64,000 nucleotides of DNA from Alphaproteobacteria bacterium. Its GTDB lineage: Bacteria; Pseudomonadota; Alphaproteobacteria; Rhodobacterales; Rhodobacteraceae. The DNA lies in NCBI GenBank assembly GCA_030428355.1, contig JAUIBL010000010.1, positions 1-64,000 on the forward strand, read 5' to 3'. The notes below the pieces were generated by a model, which did not search any database, was not told the origin of the DNA, and worked only from the letters and a program-made list of their open reading frames with translations. How positions within the stretch are numbered: the stretch's first letter is position 1; each line of letters opens with the position of its first letter. Below, in pieces: positions 47,466-56,038 of this stretch. The position numbers and the translations under genes are program-made.

Positions 47466-48146
47466 ATGACGACCCCTTTTGATCCTGAACGGCGCAAACC
47501 CGGCCTGATGACGGGCCTGCGGTCAAGCTTTCTGACGGGGATCGTTGTGATTGCCCCGGTGGCCCTGACGGTCTGGCTGATCTGGACCATCATGGGCTGG
47601 ATCGACGGCTTTGTCCTGCCCCTGGTGCCCAGCCGCTTCAACCCCGAACAATATATCGGCATCAACCTGCGCGGCGTGGGGGTGATCTTTTTCCTGATCT
47701 TCACCGTGGTGGTGGGCTGGATCGCCAAGGGCCTGATCGGTCGGTCGCTGATCCGTTTCGCCGAAAGCCTTGTCGAACGCATGCCCGTGGTCCGGTCGAT
47801 CTACAGCGGCGTGAAACAGATCGCCGAAACGATCTTTGCCCAGTCCGAACGGAACTTCGAAAAAGCCTGTCTGGTGCAGTACCCGCGCAAGGGCATCTGG
47901 GCCATCGGCTTCATCTCGACCGATGCCAAGGGCGAAATCTCCGAGCGCGCCGAGACCATGGGTAAGCTGATGTCGGTCTTCGTGCCCACGACGCCGAACC
48001 CGACATCGGGTTTCCTGCTGTTCTTCCCGCAGGAAGACGTAATCGAGCTTGACATGTCGATCGAAGACGCGGCCAAGCTGGTGATCTCGGCGGGCCTCGT
48101 CTACCCCAACGCCAAAGACCCGACCCAGCCCGCCAAGGCGGCGTGA
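47466..48146 (+). CDS. DUF502 family inner-membrane protein
   Basis: 226 aa. Two N-terminal membrane helices (FLTGIVVIAPVALTVWLIWTI; GVGVIFFLIFTVVVGWIAKGLIG) and the DUF502 pattern ERMPVVRSIYSGVKQIAETIF, VFVPTTPNPTSGFLLFFP. Function unknown. The gene stands alone on the plus strand; a short GC stem plus T6 (48130-48155) may terminate it. Confidence 0.88.
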   Translation: MTTPFDPERRKPGLMTGLRSSFLTGIVVIAPVALTVWLIWTIMGWIDGFVLPLVPSRFNPEQYIGINLRGVGVIFFLIFTVVVGWIAKGLIGRSLIRFAESLVERMPVVRSIYSGVKQIAETIFAQSERNFEKACLVQYPRKGIWAIGFISTDAKGEISERAETMGKLMSVFVPTTPNPTSGFLLFFPQEDVIELDMSIEDAAKLVISAGLVYPNAKDPTQPAKAA

Positions 48147-48242
48147 ATCTTTTTTCGCTCCGCTTGACGCAACCCGTACCGCTCCACACCTAAGCGACAC
48201 GGTCCCGCGCAGTTTCGCGCCCGACACGCTGAGGTCTTTCCC

Positions 48243-49160
48243 GTGAACCTGATCCTTGTGGCCTTCGGGCTTGTCGCGCTGCTGGCAGGCGGCGATCTTC
48301 TGGTGCGCGGAGCCGTCGGCGTGGCCCGCCGTCTGGGCGTGTCGCCGCTGGTCATCGGACTGACACTGGTGGGTTTCGGCACCTCCGCCCCGGAACTCGT
48401 GACATCGGTCAGCGCCGCACTTGCCGGCGCGCCGGGCATTGCGCTTGGCAACGTGGTGGGCAGCAACATCGCCAACATCCTGCTGATCCTCGGTCTCGCT
48501 GCGATGATCCGCCCTGTGACGGCACAGATGGCGGGTCTGCCCCGCGAAGCGGCCTGGGTCGGCGGCAGCGCCATTGGCCTTGCCGTCCTTGCGGCACTGG
48601 GTCAGATCTCGGTACTGGCCGGGATCACCTTGCTTGCACTGCTCGGCACCTACCTCTGGGGCGCGTTCCGCAGTGCCGCCGCACCGGACCACGAGCCGGG
48701 TATCCCCGCCGACCCGCTGCCGAAAGCCGCAACATTTCTGATGATCGGGCTGGCGCTGACTCTCGGCGGGGCGATCGCGCTGGTCGATGGTGCCACTGGG
48801 ATTGCCCGCGCCTATGGTGTGCCGGAAACCGTGATCGGGCTGACACTGGTCGCCGTCGGCACATCCCTGCCAGAGCTTGCAACCACCGTGATGGCCGCGC
48901 GGCGCGGCCAGTCGGATGTGGCACTCGGCAACATCCTCGGCTCGGGCATTTTCAACATCCTCGGCATTCTCGGCGTGACGGCCCTTGTAGCCCCTCTGCC
49001 CGTCGACGCAGAACTTCTTCCGGACATCGCGGTAATGCTGGCCACAACCGCGCTCCTGCTCGTGTTGCTCTTCTGGCGGCGCGGCCTCGGTCGCGTTTCG
49101 GGACTGGTGTTCCTCCTGACCTACGCCGCCTACATGGCATGGCTCAGCCAAACATTCTGA
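48243..49160 (+). CDS. Calcium/sodium antiporter, YrbG family
   Basis: 305 aa from GTG 48243, about ten membrane helices in two inverted halves. Both alpha repeats are clear: GFGTSAPELVTSVSAALAG...LGNVVGSNIANI and AVGTSLPELATTVMAARRGQ...LGNILGSGIFNI. Exchanges Ca2+ for Na+ or H+ across the inner membrane. Its 3' end overlaps the convergent patatin gene by 17 nt. Confidence 0.92.
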   Translation: MNLILVAFGLVALLAGGDLLVRGAVGVARRLGVSPLVIGLTLVGFGTSAPELVTSVSAALAGAPGIALGNVVGSNIANILLILGLAAMIRPVTAQMAGLPREAAWVGGSAIGLAVLAALGQISVLAGITLLALLGTYLWGAFRSAAAPDHEPGIPADPLPKAATFLMIGLALTLGGAIALVDGATGIARAYGVPETVIGLTLVAVGTSLPELATTVMAARRGQSDVALGNILGSGIFNILGILGVTALVAPLPVDAELLPDIAVMLATTALLLVLLFWRRGLGRVSGLVFLLTYAAYMAWLSQTF

Positions 49161-50175
49161 CGAGGTCCGCCGTCTGCCGCTGCCCCAGATCATCCTTGTG
49201 ATGCGCAAGGAACGTGCCCGCCGCCCGGCGGCCCGCCTCCTTCAACTCGGCAATGACCGACGGCACAGGCACCAGCTTGGTCGCCACCGACAGATCGTTC
49301 ATCAGCGCATCATCGGCGATCATGTGGACGCGGACATTCTTCATCGCACCCTTCTGCACCTTGCCCTCGGCAATCAGGCGCTGCACGAACTCGATGGCGC
49401 GCAATTCGCGCAACAGGGACGAGTTGAAGCTGATCTCGTTGATCCGGTTCTGGATCTCGTTCGGCATCACCGGCACGCTATCCCGCTCCAGCGGGTTAAT
49501 GTTCACGATCACCACGTCATCCGGCAGATCCGCATCGTAAAGCGGAAAGAGCGCCGGGTTGCCCGTATAGCCGCCATCCCAGAACGGCTCCACGATACCG
49601 GTCTGCGGATCTTCCACCTCGACCGCCTGGAACAGGGTGGGCAAACAGGCAGAGGCGAGAATGCTCTTGGTGCTGATCGCATCACCCTCGAAGATCCGCA
49701 CCTTGCCGTCGCGCACCTGTGTGGCGCAGATGAAAAGCTTGGGCCCCTCTTTCGCGCAGACCTGCCCGAAATCGAACTGCGCCACGACCTTCTCCAGCGG
49801 GTTTTCGTAAAGCGGCCCCCAGGCATAGGGCGACATCATCCGCCCCAGCGTGTCACCCAGCAGATAGGCGGGCGAGAACTCAAGTCCCTTGCTCACTGCC
49901 GCCGGTGTGGGCAGCCACGCCTGCATCCATTTCGGCACCGCCAGATCATCCAACCGCGCCACCTGCGCCCAGAGCCAGTCCAGATTGTCCCGCGCGCCCT
50001 GCCGCCCATCCCTGAGCCACCCGGATTTCAGCGCCGCACCATTGAGCGCCCCCGCAGACGTGCCGGTGATCGCCGCGATCTCCAGATCATCCTCTTCCAG
50101 AAGCCGGTCCAGCACACCCCATGTAAACGCGCCATGGGCCCCACCGCCCTGAAGCGCCAGATTGATCGTTACCAT
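49144..50175 (-). CDS. Patatin-like phospholipase / esterase
   Basis: 343 aa. Oxyanion loop GGGAHGAFTWG, nucleophile elbow GTSAGALNG (GxSxG) and catalytic Asp in WDGGYTGNP; DUF3734-like C-terminal part. It hydrolyses acyl esters; its position behind 3-hydroxybutyrate dehydrogenase raises the possibility of a role in polyhydroxybutyrate turnover, which is inference. ATG 50175 is preceded by AGGGGA. Confidence 0.88.
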   Translation of the reverse strand: MVTINLALQGGGAHGAFTWGVLDRLLEEDDLEIAAITGTSAGALNGAALKSGWLRDGRQGARDNLDWLWAQVARLDDLAVPKWMQAWLPTPAAVSKGLEFSPAYLLGDTLGRMMSPYAWGPLYENPLEKVVAQFDFGQVCAKEGPKLFICATQVRDGKVRIFEGDAISTKSILASACLPTLFQAVEVEDPQTGIVEPFWDGGYTGNPALFPLYDADLPDDVVIVNINPLERDSVPVMPNEIQNRINEISFNSSLLRELRAIEFVQRLIAEGKVQKGAMKNVRVHMIADDALMNDLSVATKLVPVPSVIAELKEAGRRAAGTFLAHHKDDLGQRQTADLVRMFG

Positions 50176-50220
50176 ACCGTCCCCTGCACCTTCATCTTGC
50201 CAAATAAACTCCGGGGAGCA

Positions 50221-50238
50221 CGAGGGGCTGGCCCCTCG
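50221..50238. terminator. Hairpin between hbdH and patatin gene
   Basis: CGAGGGGC-TG-GCCCCTCG, a perfect 8-bp stem with a 2-nt loop, followed on the minus strand by GCTCCCCGGAGTTTATTTGG. A similar stem plus 'GGAGTATTTTTGGCCAGATG'-like tail recurs in many Rhodobacteraceae genomes, so this may be one copy of a family-wide intergenic element. Function unclear. Confidence 0.45.
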
Positions 50239-50248
50239 TTCCAGGCTC

Positions 50249-51022
50249 TCAAAGCGCCGTCCAGCCGCCATCTACCGAGATCGTCGTCCCGGTGATCTGC
50301 GCCGCCGCATCCGAGCACAGGAACACCGCCGTGCCGCCGATCTGCTCGACCGTGGCGAATTCCTTGGATGGCTGGCGCTCCAGAATGACCTTCTGGGTCA
50401 CCTCTTCCTCGCTCATGTCGTATTTCTTCGCGGTGTCTGGGATCTGCGCCTCGACCAGCGGCGTCAGCACATATCCGGGGCAGATCGCGTTGCAGGTGAT
50501 CGGCTCCCGCGCGGTCTCAAGCGCCGTCGTCTTCGACAGGCCCACCACCCCATGCTTGGCCGCGATATAGGCCGATTTGAATGGCGACGCGGTCAACCCG
50601 TGGGCGCTGGCGATGTTGATCACCCGGCCCCAGCCTGCCTTGCGCATCATCGGCAGCGCAACCGCTGTGGTGTGAAAAGCCGAGCTGAGGTTGATGGCGA
50701 TGATCGCGTCCCATTTTTCGATCGGGAATTCGTCGATCGGGGACACATGCTGGATGCCTGCATTGTTAACAAGGATGTCGCAGGCCCCGGCCTGTTCGAT
50801 CAGCGCCCGACACTGGTCGGGCTTGGACATATCCGCCTGGATATAACGCACCGTCACACCATGCTCCTTGGCGATGGAGGCGGCCAGCGCATGATCTTCC
50901 TCACGGTCGGTGAACGAATTGATCACCACATCCGCCCCGGCCCGCGCCAGTTCATGCGCCACACCGAGGCCGATTCCGGAATTCGATCCGGTGATGACGG
51001 CAGTTTTCCCTTTCAGCGACAT
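50249..51022 (-). CDS. bdhA: 3-hydroxybutyrate dehydrogenase (SDR family)
   Basis: 257 aa. Cofactor loop TGSNSGIGLGVA, NNAGIQHVSP, catalytic Tyr-x3-Lys in SAYIAAKHG preceded by the ASAHGL block typical of BdhA, and CNAICPGYVLTPLVE. Oxidises D-3-hydroxybutyrate to acetoacetate with NAD+. AAGGAG precedes ATG 51022. Forms an operon with the patatin gene 73 nt downstream. Confidence 0.92.
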   Translation of the reverse strand: MSLKGKTAVITGSNSGIGLGVAHELARAGADVVINSFTDREEDHALAASIAKEHGVTVRYIQADMSKPDQCRALIEQAGACDILVNNAGIQHVSPIDEFPIEKWDAIIAINLSSAFHTTAVALPMMRKAGWGRVINIASAHGLTASPFKSAYIAAKHGVVGLSKTTALETAREPITCNAICPGYVLTPLVEAQIPDTAKKYDMSEEEVTQKVILERQPSKEFATVEQIGGTAVFLCSDAAAQITGTTISVDGGWTAL

Positions 51023-51267
51023 GATCGCTCCTTCCTTGGTCTTTTGCTTGCGCAGAACGCTACATGCTGCGCCTGCATAGTACAAAGAAGAAGCGGTCCC
51101 GGTTCCACAAGACCCAAAGATTGTCCGAATCGGCCTGACACCCGAACCACCCTTGCCCCGGTGCAGCGCCGGCAGGATGCTTGACGCGCCGCCCACAAAT
51201 GCAAGGCCACACACGCAAACCCCTGTTTCACAGGTGTCCGACAGGCAGGTCGCGCAAGGATCGGGAA

Positions 51268-51343
51268 GAAAAAAACCCCGGCGCGAAGCCGGGGTTAAGT
51301 TATTGAGGCAGGTTTCATACAGGCAAGAAACCTAGCGAGCAGT
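51268..51343 (-). ncRNA. Candidate small RNA (about 76 nt) with own promoter and terminator
   Basis: On the minus strand a predicted start near 51343 is followed by hairpin AGGTTTC...GAAACCT (51310-51333, 10-nt loop), a single-stranded linker, and a terminator stem AACCCCGGC-TTCGC-GCCGGGGTT (51274-51296) running into seven T. No ORF of note lies inside and no minus-strand gene ends here, so the terminator is unexplained unless it ends an RNA gene. I do not recognise an Rfam family. It could alternatively be a terminated leader of bdhA, 250 nt downstream. Confidence 0.65.
51274..51296 (-). terminator. Rho-independent terminator of the candidate sRNA
   Basis: Perfect 9-bp GC-rich stem AACCCCGGC / GCCGGGGTT with a 5-nt TTCGC loop on the minus strand, ending in an uninterrupted run of seven T (51269-51275 as A on the plus strand). 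Confidence 0.9.
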
Positions 51344-51349
51344 AAGTCT

Positions 51350-51378
51350 CTTATAGGCAATTCTTCGCAGCGTTCCAA
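51350..51378 (-). promoter_or_regulatory. Sigma-70 type promoter of the candidate sRNA
   Basis: Minus strand TTGGAA (51373-51378), exactly 17-nt spacer, TATAAG (51350-51355). Close to consensus and among the best-looking promoters in the window. Predicted start about 7 nt downstream, near 51343. Confidence 0.65.
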
Positions 51379-51457
51379 GCTAAAAGTTTGAAAAGCCACG
51401 AAAGCCCCGTTACCGTCACACGCAACAAAACAAGGGCAGACAGGGATTGTTGCGAAA

Positions 51458-53275
51458 ATGAGATCGGTTTTTTTCCTCAAGCGGCAGATGGGCATCGCCG
51501 CCGTGGCACTCGCGTTGTGCGGGCAATCCGTCGCGGCAGACCCGCAGCACGGCATAGCTATGTATGGCGCGCCCGCACTTCCACCGGATTTTGTGTCGCT
51601 GCCCTATGCCAATCCCGACGCGCCCAAGGGCGGACGGATCGTCACCGGCGAGGTCGGCAGCTTCGACAGCCTCAACCCGCACATCTCCAAAGGCTCGACG
51701 CCGTGGCAGCTTCGCTTCCTCGCTTACGAAAGCCTGATGGGCCGGAACTGGGACGAACCCTTCACGCTTTACGGCCTTCTCGCCGAATCGATTGAGGTGG
51801 GCGAGAACCGCGATTGGGTGGAATTCGTCCTGCGCGAGGAAGCCGCGTTTTCGGATGACACCCCGCTCACCGTCGAAGACGTGATGTGGTCCTATGAAAC
51901 CCTCGGCACCATCGGCCACCCCCGCTATCACGGCGCGTGGAAGAAAGTGGCGTCGATGGAACAGACCGGCCCGCGCAGCATCCGCTTCACCTTCAACGAA
52001 GACGACCCCGAGATGGCGCTGCTGATCGGCATGCGCCCGATCCTGAAAAAGGCCCAGTGGGAGGGCAAGGATTTCACCGAGTCGGGTCTGGACGAGATCC
52101 CCATCAGCACCGCGCCCTATGTGATCGACGATTTCGAGGCCGGCCGCTTTGTCAGCCTCAAACGCAATCCTGATTATTGGGGCGCAGACGTCAACTTCAT
52201 GCGCGGTCAGGCCAACCTCGATGAGATTCGCATGGAGTTCTACGGCGACGGCACCGCCATGTTCGAGGCGTTCAAGGCGGGTGCGCTGAACTCCAGCCGT
52301 GAATTCAACGTCGAGAAATGGGACACCCAATACGATTTCCCGGCCATCGACCGGGGCGACGTGGTCAAATCGGTGATCCCGCATGAACGCCCCTCGGGCA
52401 TGACCGGCTTTGTGATGAACACCCGCCGCGACGCGTTCAAGGACTGGCGCGTGCGCGATGCGATGCTGCACGCCTTCAACTTCGAATTCATCAATGAAAC
52501 CATGACCGGCTCCAAGCAGCCGCGCATCACGTCCTATTTCTCGAACTCGGTGCTCGGGATGCAGGACGGCCCCGCTGAAGGCCGCGTGCGCGCGCTGCTG
52601 GAACCCTTCGCCGCCGATCTTCTGCCCGGCGCGCTTGACGGCTATGCCCTGCCCGTCAGCGATGGCACCGAACGCAACCGCGGCAACATCCGCGCCGCCA
52701 TCGACCTCATGGAGGACGCAGGCTACACCATCACCGATGGCCAGATGGTTGGCCCCGACGGCGCGCCCTTCACCTTTGAAATCCTGCTCCAGCAAGGCAG
52801 CACCGAGGAACAGTCGATCATCGACCTCTTCGTTCAGTCGCTGGAACGGGTCGGCATCACGCCCACGATCACCACGATCGACAGCGCCCAGTTCAAGGAA
52901 CGCACCACCAATTACGACTTCGACATGAGCTTCAACCGCTGGGGCATGTCGCTTAGCCCCGGCAATGAACAACGGCTCTACTGGGGCTGTGACGGTGTCG
53001 AAAACCCGGGCACGCGCAACTGGATGGGCATGTGCTCGCCCGCCGCCGACGCGATGATCGACGCGATCCTGCAATCGGACTCGCGCGAGGATTTTGTCGC
53101 TGCCACCCGTGCGCTGGACCGCGTGCTGACCACCGGGCGCTATGTGATCCCGATCTACCAATGGAACATCAGCCGCATCGCCCATGTCAAAGAGTTGAAA
53201 TTTCCCACCGAGATCCCGATCTATGGCGACTGGATCGGCTGGCAGCCCGATGTCTGGTGGTGGGAAGAGGAGTGA
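51458..53275 (+). CDS. YejA-like oligopeptide ABC transporter substrate-binding protein (SBP family 5)
   Basis: 605 aa. A signal peptide (MGIAAVALALCGQSVAA) precedes a family-5 solute-binding fold: HGIAMYGAPALPPDFVSLPYANPDAPKGG, FDSLNPHISKG, TPLTVEDVMWSYETL, YWGADVNFMRGQANLDEIRMEFY and C-terminal IPIYQWNISRIAHV. This matches YejA, which binds peptides such as microcins in enterobacteria. No permease or ATPase gene follows, so the rest of the transporter must lie elsewhere. Confidence 0.9.
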   Translation: MRSVFFLKRQMGIAAVALALCGQSVAADPQHGIAMYGAPALPPDFVSLPYANPDAPKGGRIVTGEVGSFDSLNPHISKGSTPWQLRFLAYESLMGRNWDEPFTLYGLLAESIEVGENRDWVEFVLREEAAFSDDTPLTVEDVMWSYETLGTIGHPRYHGAWKKVASMEQTGPRSIRFTFNEDDPEMALLIGMRPILKKAQWEGKDFTESGLDEIPISTAPYVIDDFEAGRFVSLKRNPDYWGADVNFMRGQANLDEIRMEFYGDGTAMFEAFKAGALNSSREFNVEKWDTQYDFPAIDRGDVVKSVIPHERPSGMTGFVMNTRRDAFKDWRVRDAMLHAFNFEFINETMTGSKQPRITSYFSNSVLGMQDGPAEGRVRALLEPFAADLLPGALDGYALPVSDGTERNRGNIRAAIDLMEDAGYTITDGQMVGPDGAPFTFEILLQQGSTEEQSIIDLFVQSLERVGITPTITTIDSAQFKERTTNYDFDMSFNRWGMSLSPGNEQRLYWGCDGVENPGTRNWMGMCSPAADAMIDAILQSDSREDFVAATRALDRVLTTGRYVIPIYQWNISRIAHVKELKFPTEIPIYGDWIGWQPDVWWWEEE

Positions 53276-53278
53276 TCC

Positions 53279-53395
53279 ATGCGCGCATGGACTCTGATGA
53301 TACTGGTTGCAGGCGCACTCAGCGCCTGTGCCACGGTTGACAGGATCGGACAGGACATCTCGTCCACGTCCCGCACCGTGCAAAGCTGGTTCTGA
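53279..53395 (+). CDS. Entericidin-like small lipoprotein (38 aa)
   Basis: ATG 53279 follows AGAGGAG. The product is a lipoprotein: MRAWTLMILVAGALSACATV, with lipobox LSAC (Cys at residue 17), then DRIGQDISSTSRTVQSWF. The short, 'C-x-T-x3-G-x-D-I' mature part is the pattern of entericidin A/B-family peptides of the cell envelope. It starts 3 nt after the YejA-like gene and is probably co-transcribed. Role unknown; in enterobacteria such peptides affect envelope stress and lysis. Confidence 0.75.
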   Translation: MRAWTLMILVAGALSACATVDRIGQDISSTSRTVQSWF

Positions 53396-53420
53396 CGCTC
53401 CGACCTCTGACGCTCCGACC
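53391..53420. repeat. 15-bp perfect tandem duplication
   Basis: TCTGACGCTCCGACC occurs twice in tandem (53391-53405, 53406-53420), starting inside the last codons of the entericidin-like gene and containing its TGA stop. Looks like a recent slippage or duplication event. Confidence 0.85.
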
Positions 53421-53523
53421 AAGGTCTGCGGCGGGCTGTCCCATGCGACGGCGCGCCGCTTTTGAACGACTCACTCTGCATGCCATCGTCTACCGTGCGA
53501 GGGACGTTTGGAGGAGCGTCTGA

Positions 53524-53757
53524 ATGACTTGGACTGACATCACCGAAAACTGGACGACGGCGCTTGCCCGTCTCGAAGCCAGATTTCCCTTGTTGAACCG
53601 CGATGCGCTGAACCAGCCGCCGGAAGATTTGCACGGCCTGTCGCAGCATCTTGCGGCGACCCATGACCTGACTCCGCTTGAAGCGACCGAAGAACTGGCC
53701 GACTGGCTGTTTGTCGAAACGCTGGCGCGGCAGGCCAGCGAAATGGGCCTGCACTGA
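53524..53757 (+). CDS. Small conserved-looking protein (77 aa), possibly CsbD-like
   Basis: Acidic, mainly helical: MTWTDITENWTTALARLEAR, then a Leu/Ala-rich helix around LSQHLAATHDLTPLEATEELADWLFVETLARQ. The start resembles the W-x2-I-x2-NW opening of CsbD/UPF0337 stress proteins but the rest does not match clearly. GGAGGAG lies upstream of ATG 53524, supporting translation. No signal peptide. Function unknown. Confidence 0.6.
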   Translation: MTWTDITENWTTALARLEARFPLLNRDALNQPPEDLHGLSQHLAATHDLTPLEATEELADWLFVETLARQASEMGLH

Positions 53758-53760
53758 ACG

Positions 53761-54387
53761 TCAGCCCTGTGTGAGCGACGTCACCCACAGGATGCTGGCG
53801 TCGTCATCCGACACCGAAATCACGTTATGCCCCATCGTGGCATCGTAATAGGCACTGTCGCCCCGGCGCATCTCGACCGGTTCGTAAAATTCCGTGTAAA
53901 GCCGGATCACGCCGGTGAGGACGTAAAGAAACTCCTCACCGTCATGCCGCACCCAGCCATCGAATTCCTCGACCGAGCGGGCCCGCACCCGAGCGCGATA
54001 GGGCAGCATCTGCTTCTTGGTCAGCGTTTCCGCCAGTAATTCATGCTCATAGGTCGTGGTCGCGTGCTGTTGGCCCTGCCCGTTCGGCGTGACCACCATC
54101 CGCCCGTTGACCTTTTCCCGCTGCGGCGGCGTGAACAATTGCGGCACGCTGATCTGAAGCCCGACCGCCAGCTTTTTCAGCGCGTCATAGGTGGGCGACA
54201 TCTGCCCGTTCTCGATCTTCGACAGCGTCGACCGCGCCAGCCCCGCCTGCTGCGCCGCCTGTTCCAGCGTCCAGTTCCGCGCCTTGCGCAGATCGCGCAC
54301 GCGCTCGCCCAGATTAAGCGGTTCCGGATGGTCATCGGCCCCGGAGTCCCTCGCGATGCGGATCAGGTTTTTCGGATCATGAGTCAT
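53761..54387 (-). CDS. XRE-family regulator with C-terminal cupin domain
   Basis: 208 aa. HTH: LGERVRDLRKARNWTLEQAAQQAGLARSTLSKIENGQMSP (residues about 25-65). Cupin: WVRHDGEEFLYVLTGVIRLYTEFYEPVEMRRGDSAYYDATMGHNVIS (residues about 135-190). Such regulators sense a small acid or amine through the cupin and often control a divergent gene; here that is the acyl-CoA synthetase at 54466, 78 nt away. ATG 54387 has no strong ribosome site. Confidence 0.87.
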   Translation of the reverse strand: MTHDPKNLIRIARDSGADDHPEPLNLGERVRDLRKARNWTLEQAAQQAGLARSTLSKIENGQMSPTYDALKKLAVGLQISVPQLFTPPQREKVNGRMVVTPNGQGQQHATTTYEHELLAETLTKKQMLPYRARVRARSVEEFDGWVRHDGEEFLYVLTGVIRLYTEFYEPVEMRRGDSAYYDATMGHNVISVSDDDASILWVTSLTQG

Positions 54388-54465
54388 GCGCACATCTATA
54401 AGGCCAGCCCGCCTCTCCGGCAACCTGCGCTTGCGGCGCTGACGATTGCGCCATAGGGCTGTGCC

Positions 54466-55974
54466 ATGACCTCGATTGCCGATACAGGCCCCTGGCCGCC
54501 CTGCCCGCAGGACTTCAATCTGACCGCCCATGTGCTGGCCGCCGCCGACAGCGTGCCCGACAAGATCGCGCTGGCCGTGGTCAAGTTGACGGGCGCGCAG
54601 CGTTGGAGCTACGACCGTCTGCGCAGCGCCATTCTCGGCACCGCCGCTGGGCTTTTGGACAGCGGGCTGCACCCGGGGGATCGGCTTCTGATGCGGGTGG
54701 GAAACTCGGTCGAATTCCCGGTCGCCTATCTTGCTGCCATCGCCGTCGGTATCGTCCCGATCCCAACCTCGTCGCAACTGACCGCACCCGAGGTGCAGGT
54801 CCTGATCGACATGACCGACCCGGCGGCGGTTCTGCATGACGGAAAATCCGCCTGTCCGGCAACCGTACGGGTGATCCGTACAGATCAGATGGCCCGATGG
54901 TACGGTTTGCCGCCCGCCGACTATGCGCTCGGCGATCCGGATCGGCTTGCCTATGTCATCTTCACCTCCGGCACCTCGGGCAAACCCCGCGCCGTCTGCC
55001 ACGCCCATCGCGCGATCTGGGCGCGCGGCATGATGATGGAGGGCTGGTACGGGCTGACTGAGACCGACCGCCTGATGCATGCCGGTGCGTTCAACTGGAC
55101 CTACACGCTGGGCACCGGTCTTCTGGACCCGTGGACCAAGGGGGCGACCGCCCTGATCCCCGCACAAGGGGTGGAACACGCGCAGATCCCGCTCCTTCTC
55201 AAGCGGCACGAGGCGACGATTTTTGCAGCAGCGCCGGGGGTTTACCGGAACGTTCTCAAGTCAGGCCGCCTCGATCTTCCCAAACTGCGCCACGGTCTGT
55301 CCGCCGGGGAAAAGCTGCCCGCCACGATCCGGGACACATGGCTCGCCGCCACGGGCACCCGCGTCTACGAAGCCTTCGGCATGTCGGAATGCTCGACCTT
55401 CATCTCTTCCGCTCCCGGATCACCGGACCTGCCCCCCGAAAGCCTTGGCTGGCCCCAACCCGGCCGCCGCATCGCGATCCTGAGCGAGGCCGGCCCCGCT
55501 CCCCTCAACACCCCCGGCATCATCGCCGTCCACCGCACCGATCCCGGTCTCATGCTCGGTTATCTGAACCAGCCCGAGGAAACCGCGTCCCGGTATCAGG
55601 GCGACTGGTTCCTGACCGGAGACATGGGCGAAATGACGGAAAACAAAGACATTTTATACCACGGCCGCTCCGACGACATGATGAATGCAGGCGGCTACCG
55701 TGTCAGCCCGCTCGAAGTCGAAGCGGCGCTTCTGGCCCATCCGGACATCCACGAAGTCGGCGTCACCGACATCGAGATCAAGGCCGACACCCGTATCATC
55801 GCCGCCTATTTCGTGTCGGACACCCCACTGGACAGCACGGCCCTCGAACAGTTCGCAGCCGAACGGCTGGCCCGCTACAAGCAACCCCGCCTCTACACCC
55901 GCGTCGCGTCCCTGCCCCGCAACGCCAACAACAAGCTGCTGCGCCGCGCCTTGCCCGACCAGCCTGTGCTCTGA
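54466..55974 (+). CDS. AMP-forming acyl-CoA synthetase (benzoate-CoA-ligase-like)
   Basis: 502 aa ANL-superfamily enzyme. P-loop-like VIFTSGTSGKPRAVCH, YEAFGMSECS (A5 region), DWFLTGDMGEM, and late GRSDDMMNAGGYRVSPLEVEAAL and KADTRIIAAYFV motifs; the adenylation Lys is in NANNKLLRR. Activates a carboxylic acid as CoA thioester; aryl or short-chain acids are both possible. Probably regulated by the divergent XRE-cupin gene. Confidence 0.87.
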   Translation: MTSIADTGPWPPCPQDFNLTAHVLAAADSVPDKIALAVVKLTGAQRWSYDRLRSAILGTAAGLLDSGLHPGDRLLMRVGNSVEFPVAYLAAIAVGIVPIPTSSQLTAPEVQVLIDMTDPAAVLHDGKSACPATVRVIRTDQMARWYGLPPADYALGDPDRLAYVIFTSGTSGKPRAVCHAHRAIWARGMMMEGWYGLTETDRLMHAGAFNWTYTLGTGLLDPWTKGATALIPAQGVEHAQIPLLLKRHEATIFAAAPGVYRNVLKSGRLDLPKLRHGLSAGEKLPATIRDTWLAATGTRVYEAFGMSECSTFISSAPGSPDLPPESLGWPQPGRRIAILSEAGPAPLNTPGIIAVHRTDPGLMLGYLNQPEETASRYQGDWFLTGDMGEMTENKDILYHGRSDDMMNAGGYRVSPLEVEAALLAHPDIHEVGVTDIEIKADTRIIAAYFVSDTPLDSTALEQFAAERLARYKQPRLYTRVASLPRNANNKLLRRALPDQPVL

Positions 55975-56038
55975 CCCATGCTTACCAAACGCCACTCAGT
56001 CTGTTAGACGGGTCTCAACGACTGGAAAGGAACATCTT

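Larger units (their letters stand above)
51023..51457. other. Intergenic region between bdhA and the YejA-like gene
   Basis: About 435 nt with no protein-coding gene. It contains, from left, a candidate bdhA promoter with dyad ATGC-N7-GCAT (51064-51078), the candidate sRNA with its terminator and promoter (51268-51378), and the leader of the binding-protein gene. Confidence 0.6.

Noticed and set aside
47523-49208. 561-codon minus-strand open frame
   Set aside because: Shadow of DUF502 and the Ca/Na antiporter, both of which have unambiguous family motifs on the plus strand.
51416-53422. 668-codon minus-strand open frame
   Set aside because: Antisense shadow of the YejA-like gene; composition-driven, no recognisable protein features.
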